This document shows, piece by piece, positions 60,061 through 64,000 of a stretch of 64,000 bases of DNA. A program made the position numbers and the translations under genes. Below the pieces are notes generated by a model. The model saw nothing but the letters and a program-made list of their open reading frames with translations. It searched no databases and had not been told where the DNA came from. Within the stretch, counting starts at the first letter, position 1. Each line of letters begins with the position of its first letter. The stretch spans positions 1 to 64,000 of the forward strand of contig NW_025942349.1 of the NCBI RefSeq assembly GCF_000764305.2, in the 5' to 3' direction. Source of the stretch: Hyalella azteca (taxonomy: Eukaryota; Arthropoda; Malacostraca; Amphipoda; Hyalellidae).

Positions 60061-62030
60061 CAGTGGTTCCCAAACTTTTTCAGGCTGGCGCCCCCTTTGG
60101 CTCACTAGGGAATTTCTAGCGCCCCCCACCGACATATACAAACATACGCCTCTTTCTTGAAATTTAGTACGCTGTAATTTTAAAACATAATGGTTAAACA
60201 CAAATGTGTATTTCACAAATAGAACCCCATATAGCATATAATATGTATTTCAGCTGCTTTAACACGTTGACTACGATTGCTTCATCTTGTACTGTTATTT
60301 CATTTTTTGTACTTTTTTTAAGCAGGGTTGCCAGACGGTCATTTTTTCCGGACAAATTCCGTGATTTAGTTTTTCTCAATTGCATTGGCCGGCTAAAACT
60401 TATGATAGGGGTACTTCCTAATTAAATTTTAAATACTGCAAAAAGAAAATAAATGGAATTTTTATAGCGGAACCTACAAATAAACTAGTATACATTGAAT
60501 TATCAGCCTTTTTTAGCCTTTTTTGTTCTCGGATTTGGCCGATTAGAGGCAACCTGAATTATGTACCACTACCTCCTGGAGAAATACATTTCGTGGTATG
60601 CATATGTACCAATACGTAGTCAACGTGTTAACTGTTTCAGAACGAGAAACCAAGGACGTCTTGGGCAAATTTACGGCCGGACTCGTGGCCAGTCTCCCTG
60701 CCAATCTCCAAATTCAGTGACCACGAATATCTCCCAAACTAATGAACGCAGCTCAATGAAACTTGGAACATGTATTCATCAGAACCTAATGGTGATGTTT
60801 AGCTCGTGGAAATTTGTTGCATTTCACCTTCATTCGTGAGTTATATTGCGATACAGGCCGAAATTCGCAGTGATCAAAGAATTTCTTCCTAACTACTGAA
60901 AAAATTTGAACGAAATTTTGAATATATATTCCTAACTACCAAACGGGGATTTTAATTTTAGTTCAACTTTTAATAAATTTTTCGATTTCGCCTTCGTTTG
61001 CGAGTTTTTTTTTTATTTCACCGTCATTCTTGATTTCACACTTCCTTATATTTGCCTCGCATTGCCGGGTATTTTGTCGCTTAAATTCGCAGTGATCAAG
61101 AAATTTCTTCTAAACTACTGAAGAGATTTCAACGAAATTTTGTATGTAAATACCTTACTTCCCAACGGTGATGTTTAGCTTGTGACAATTTTTATAATTT
61201 GCTTTTGTTACCGAGTTATACAGATATAGGAGAAACGACCGGCTTTTCTACCGGCTGGTTTAACCAAGAGCCGTTTATGTATATAGCCGTATATGTATAG
61301 CCATATAACTTGCAAATGGAGACAAAATCGAAAAAAAATTGTAACAAGCTAAATATCATTGTTGTTGAGGTTAGGTTTTGAAATACTAAGTTTCGTTCAA
61401 ATCTGTTCAGTAGTTTGGAAGAAATTTCTTGATTACTGCGAATTTAAGCACGTATTGCCGTTTAAATCACAAATGTAGGTGAAATTGAAAAAAATTTTCA
61501 GGAGCTAAACATTACTGTTTGGTAGTTAAGACTGTAAATTTAAAATTTCGTTCGAATCTGTTCCGTAGTTTGGAAGAAACTCCTTGATCGCTGTGAATTT
61601 TGGCTCGTACCACCATATAACTAACAAATGAACGCAAAATTAAAAATAATTTCAAGTGCTACACATTACCATTAAGTCCTAATGAATACGTGTACCAAGT
61701 TTCATCGAGTTACGTTCATTAGTTTGAGAGATATTCCTTGATCGTTCGTTGATTTTGGAAATTGGCCATGAGACCGGCCGCGAGTCTGGCCGTTAATTTG
61801 TCCGAGACGTAAACCCAGGGGAGGTTAAAAAAACAGATCTGAGTGAAAAAAAAACATCGCTGGGAGTCCTGTGCTGCAAGTTTTGTGTATAATTCGTCAA
61901 ACAAACGCTCAAACTTCTGACTTCGACTTCGGACTGCCGCCCCCCTATCACCCCCCTATGGCCCTCTTCTTCCCCCAAAATCTTTCCACCGCCCCTAGGG
62001 GGGCGATATCGCCCACTTTGGGAACCACTG
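60061..62030. mobile_element. Foldback hAT element with 8-bp target duplication
   Basis: TIR CAGTGGTTCCCAAAC...GTTTGGGAACCACTG-like, flanked by CTTTAAAC (60053-60060) and CTTCAAAC (62031-62038). The empty site GCTTCAAACATTCT is present in copy B at about 56210. The two halves (60650-61220 and 61300-61800) are long imperfect inverted repeats. No transposase ORF. Confidence 0.9.
60263..60627. mobile_element. TTAA-flanked MITE, copy 2, nested in the hAT element
   Basis: Flanked by TTAA at 60259-60262 and 60628-60631. Termini CACGTTGACTACG and CGTAGTCAACGTG. It is in the opposite orientation to the 370-bp copy at 33417-33786 and 365 bp long. Confidence 0.9.
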
Positions 62031-62289
62031 CTTCAAACATTGTAAAACGTGAGTCTTATTTCAAGTGTCCTTTATTACCCCATTCCCAGGGTTGGTTCAG
62101 GAGGCTTTTATTTTCCATCTGGCATCTTACGAATAGCATAGGTATGGAATTTTTTCAGAGAAGCCATACAATAGTCCTTGCAAATACCTTTGAAATGCGT
62201 TAAAACTCATTTATGAACTGTTTCATGGTAAGAAGTTATTGAGGAAAAACGCTCAAAACCGTCCCTTATTACCCCGTTTGATGGTACGT

Positions 62290-63165
62290 CAACTTTTGCA
62301 GAAAATTTTCACTATTTCACCAATACCAACAAAGTTTTTGAAACCCCACAAAATTATGGGATAAACTACAAATCTCTCACAGCACATAGGCACATTGTGC
62401 TGCCATGTAAACATTTGACAAGACGGTGTCACACACCTTGTTTTGGTCATGTCAAGTTTGATTTCTCAATGAATAGATTTGATCCTCATTCTACACTGAG
62501 ATTTAATAATGGAATGTTGTTTTAAAATTTAAACACCTAGTATTGATACACATTTAGATATGAATTTTTTCATGTTTTTGCCCTATTATTTCAATATTTT
62601 CTTAATAACTTTCCCTCAAATTCAGAATGATTTTGTCTCCCATCACAAATTTTTGAACGTCTTGTGTCTTTCAGAAATTGTTTGTTGTTTAGAAGGGGCA
62701 ATTATTGCTTTATATAAATCATTGAATGCTTAGTTATGCACCATGAGGTATAATAAATAATTTAATTCAATTTAATCAAATTTAATTTTTAATTTAAAAT
62801 GTAATTCTATGGCATGTACTATGTGGTAAATTAAATAATTAAATTAAATTTAATATCATTCAATTTTAATTAATTTAATTCTACAGCTTTAACTGGTAAA
62901 AATGAGCATCATAGGAACAGAGGTAAAATCCATACATCCCAAATTAAATCACAATGAATGGATTTGATAGAAATATTATTAATCCCATTTATATATAAGA
63001 ATGGAAATGTCAATTCTATTTCAGAATCTGTTCTTGAATACACTTGTGAAACTACCCTAATACTACAATGCTTACATACCCGTACCGTCATACCGTAATG
63101 TTATGGTTGGCAATGCCATATTACTTGCAGTGGCATTGGCATTGTCAATTAAAATTCAGAAAAAA
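62290..63165. repeat. Inverted partner of 28270-29800
   Basis: Carries the same word order inverted (CACACCTTGTTTTGG, TTTGTTGTTTAGAAG, TTAAATTAAATT runs, GGCAATGCC). Begins directly after the end of copy C. Confidence 0.7.
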
Positions 63166-64000
63166 GGCAGTTGCTGGTTTGCTTTAACTGTGTAAGCATG
63201 TATGCAGGGTGGAATTCTAAAATTAGTGGTTCACTTAAAAAAAGTGTTCCGCCTTGAAAAAAACATTCCAGGCAACTTGAAACAGGTTTGTATGCTGTCA
63301 GAAATCAGCCTTGGAAATCAGCATGAACATTACATCAGGCAACACAGTGAAGGTCCCGAGATTGTTAATTATGCGTGTCACTCATTGCTGAGCAAGAGGG
63401 ATCTACAGAAGGAAATACTATTTACTCTAGCTGTTCAAAGTATGTCTAATTTTACTGTACTTTCGCTGTATGGCCTAACATCCAGGCTACCAGGTTCTTG
63501 GTCTTCCTAACATCCCGGCTACCAGGATGCATAGGTAAACTGGCGCTCACCGTAGCAGGAGAGACAATCAAGGGTCCTTGCAGGTTAGGTTTAACATAAT
63601 GGTTTCAAATTAAATATAAAAAACATTTATTTCACCTATTCTTTATGTCAGCTTTCAAATTGAGGATAAACTCAACGGCAATTGGAGAAACTTCTCGCAG
63701 AAGAAAAGGCAATACAACATGACACTTGACTCAGTTGACTGATTAGAATGGAGTACCATACTCAACAATTTAGCATTCAAACCTTTAGATTCTGTGAACC
63801 TTGTGATTTCTTCTTTATTAAACTTTAGAAGGCTCACAATATATCACGTAAAGTTTTCACTGAATTCACTCAATTATCTTCTCTAAGTTTGAGAGCTTTA
63901 TCTGCAGTTAATGCAGTTACCTCACGCACTGACTGTGCAACGAGAACTAACAAGTAAACAATACCCATAATCTGCCACCTTGGCTGTTCCCGCCACCTTG
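63166..64000. other. No supported gene
   Basis: A 102-codon frame at 63202-63510 has ordinary amino-acid composition but no motif or convincing splice sites; it could be an exon. Confidence 0.35.

Larger units (their letters stand above)
56443..62284 (+). mobile_element. Pogo-like element, copy C (host of nested insertions)
   Basis: Begins CTGTCAAATGGGATAATAAG and ends CCCTTATTACCCCGTTTGAT+GG. With the family P insertion (57208-59754) and the foldback hAT (60061-62030) removed, the element is about 1.3 kb, comparable with copy D. The TA target and TIR fit Tc1/mariner-pogo transposition. Confidence 0.7.

Noticed and set aside
63202..63510. 102-codon plus-strand frame as a gene
   Set aside because: Plausible composition, but no start context, splice evidence or motif; left as possible only.

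Overview
This is a eukaryotic, invertebrate-type genomic window with few exons, long AT-rich intervals and many decayed transposable elements. An arthropod, perhaps a crustacean, is the best guess. The basis is Tc1, pogo and hAT elements, two non-LTR retrotransposon families with arthropod-like RT tails, tRNA-derived SINEs, and a secreted C-type-lectin-like gene. No sequence identity to a named species was established. There is no sign of bacterial gene organisation, no CRISPR array, no rRNA and no functional tRNA gene.

Layout. 1-9.5 kb: AT-rich DNA with repeat fragments, a 22-bp minisatellite (5.39-5.87 kb) and two LINE 3' ends. 9.6-11.6 kb (minus strand): parts of a secreted protein gene, namely signal peptide, Cys-containing exons and the first half of a C-type-lectin domain. 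11.8-24.4 kb: CpG-rich intergenic DNA with LINE fragments, a tRNA-SINE, hairpin arrays and short tandem arrays. 24.4-36 kb: CpG-poor DNA with a TTAA-flanked element, a TTAA-flanked MITE, a SINE and a dead Tc1 element. 35.97-39.36 kb (plus strand): the best gene in the window. It has four phase-compatible exons and encodes a C2H2 zinc-finger protein whose C-terminal half looks like a tyrosine-recombinase (Crypton/phage-integrase-like) domain lacking the catalytic tyrosine. 44.05-48.24 kb (minus strand): four exons of an acidic, SUMO-motif-rich nuclear-type protein. 51.9-62.3 kb: a nest of transposons inside transposons. The oldest layer is a pogo/Tigger-like family (TA target, decayed pipsqueak-type HTH and a DDE-like fragment). 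Successive insertions into it can be ordered because paralogous copies supply the empty sites.

Assembly caution. Two perfect 38-bp Tn5 mosaic-end (Nextera) junctions are embedded at 41798-41835 and 44017-44054, and a single N lies at 43900. The second junction cuts an open exon and coincides with an about ten-fold change in CpG frequency. The segment 41.8-44.05 kb therefore should not be trusted as contiguous with its flanks, and the genes on either side may not be true neighbours.

The genes do not form a pathway. The main biological interest is the possible domestication of a recombinase-like protein, and the transposon stratigraphy.
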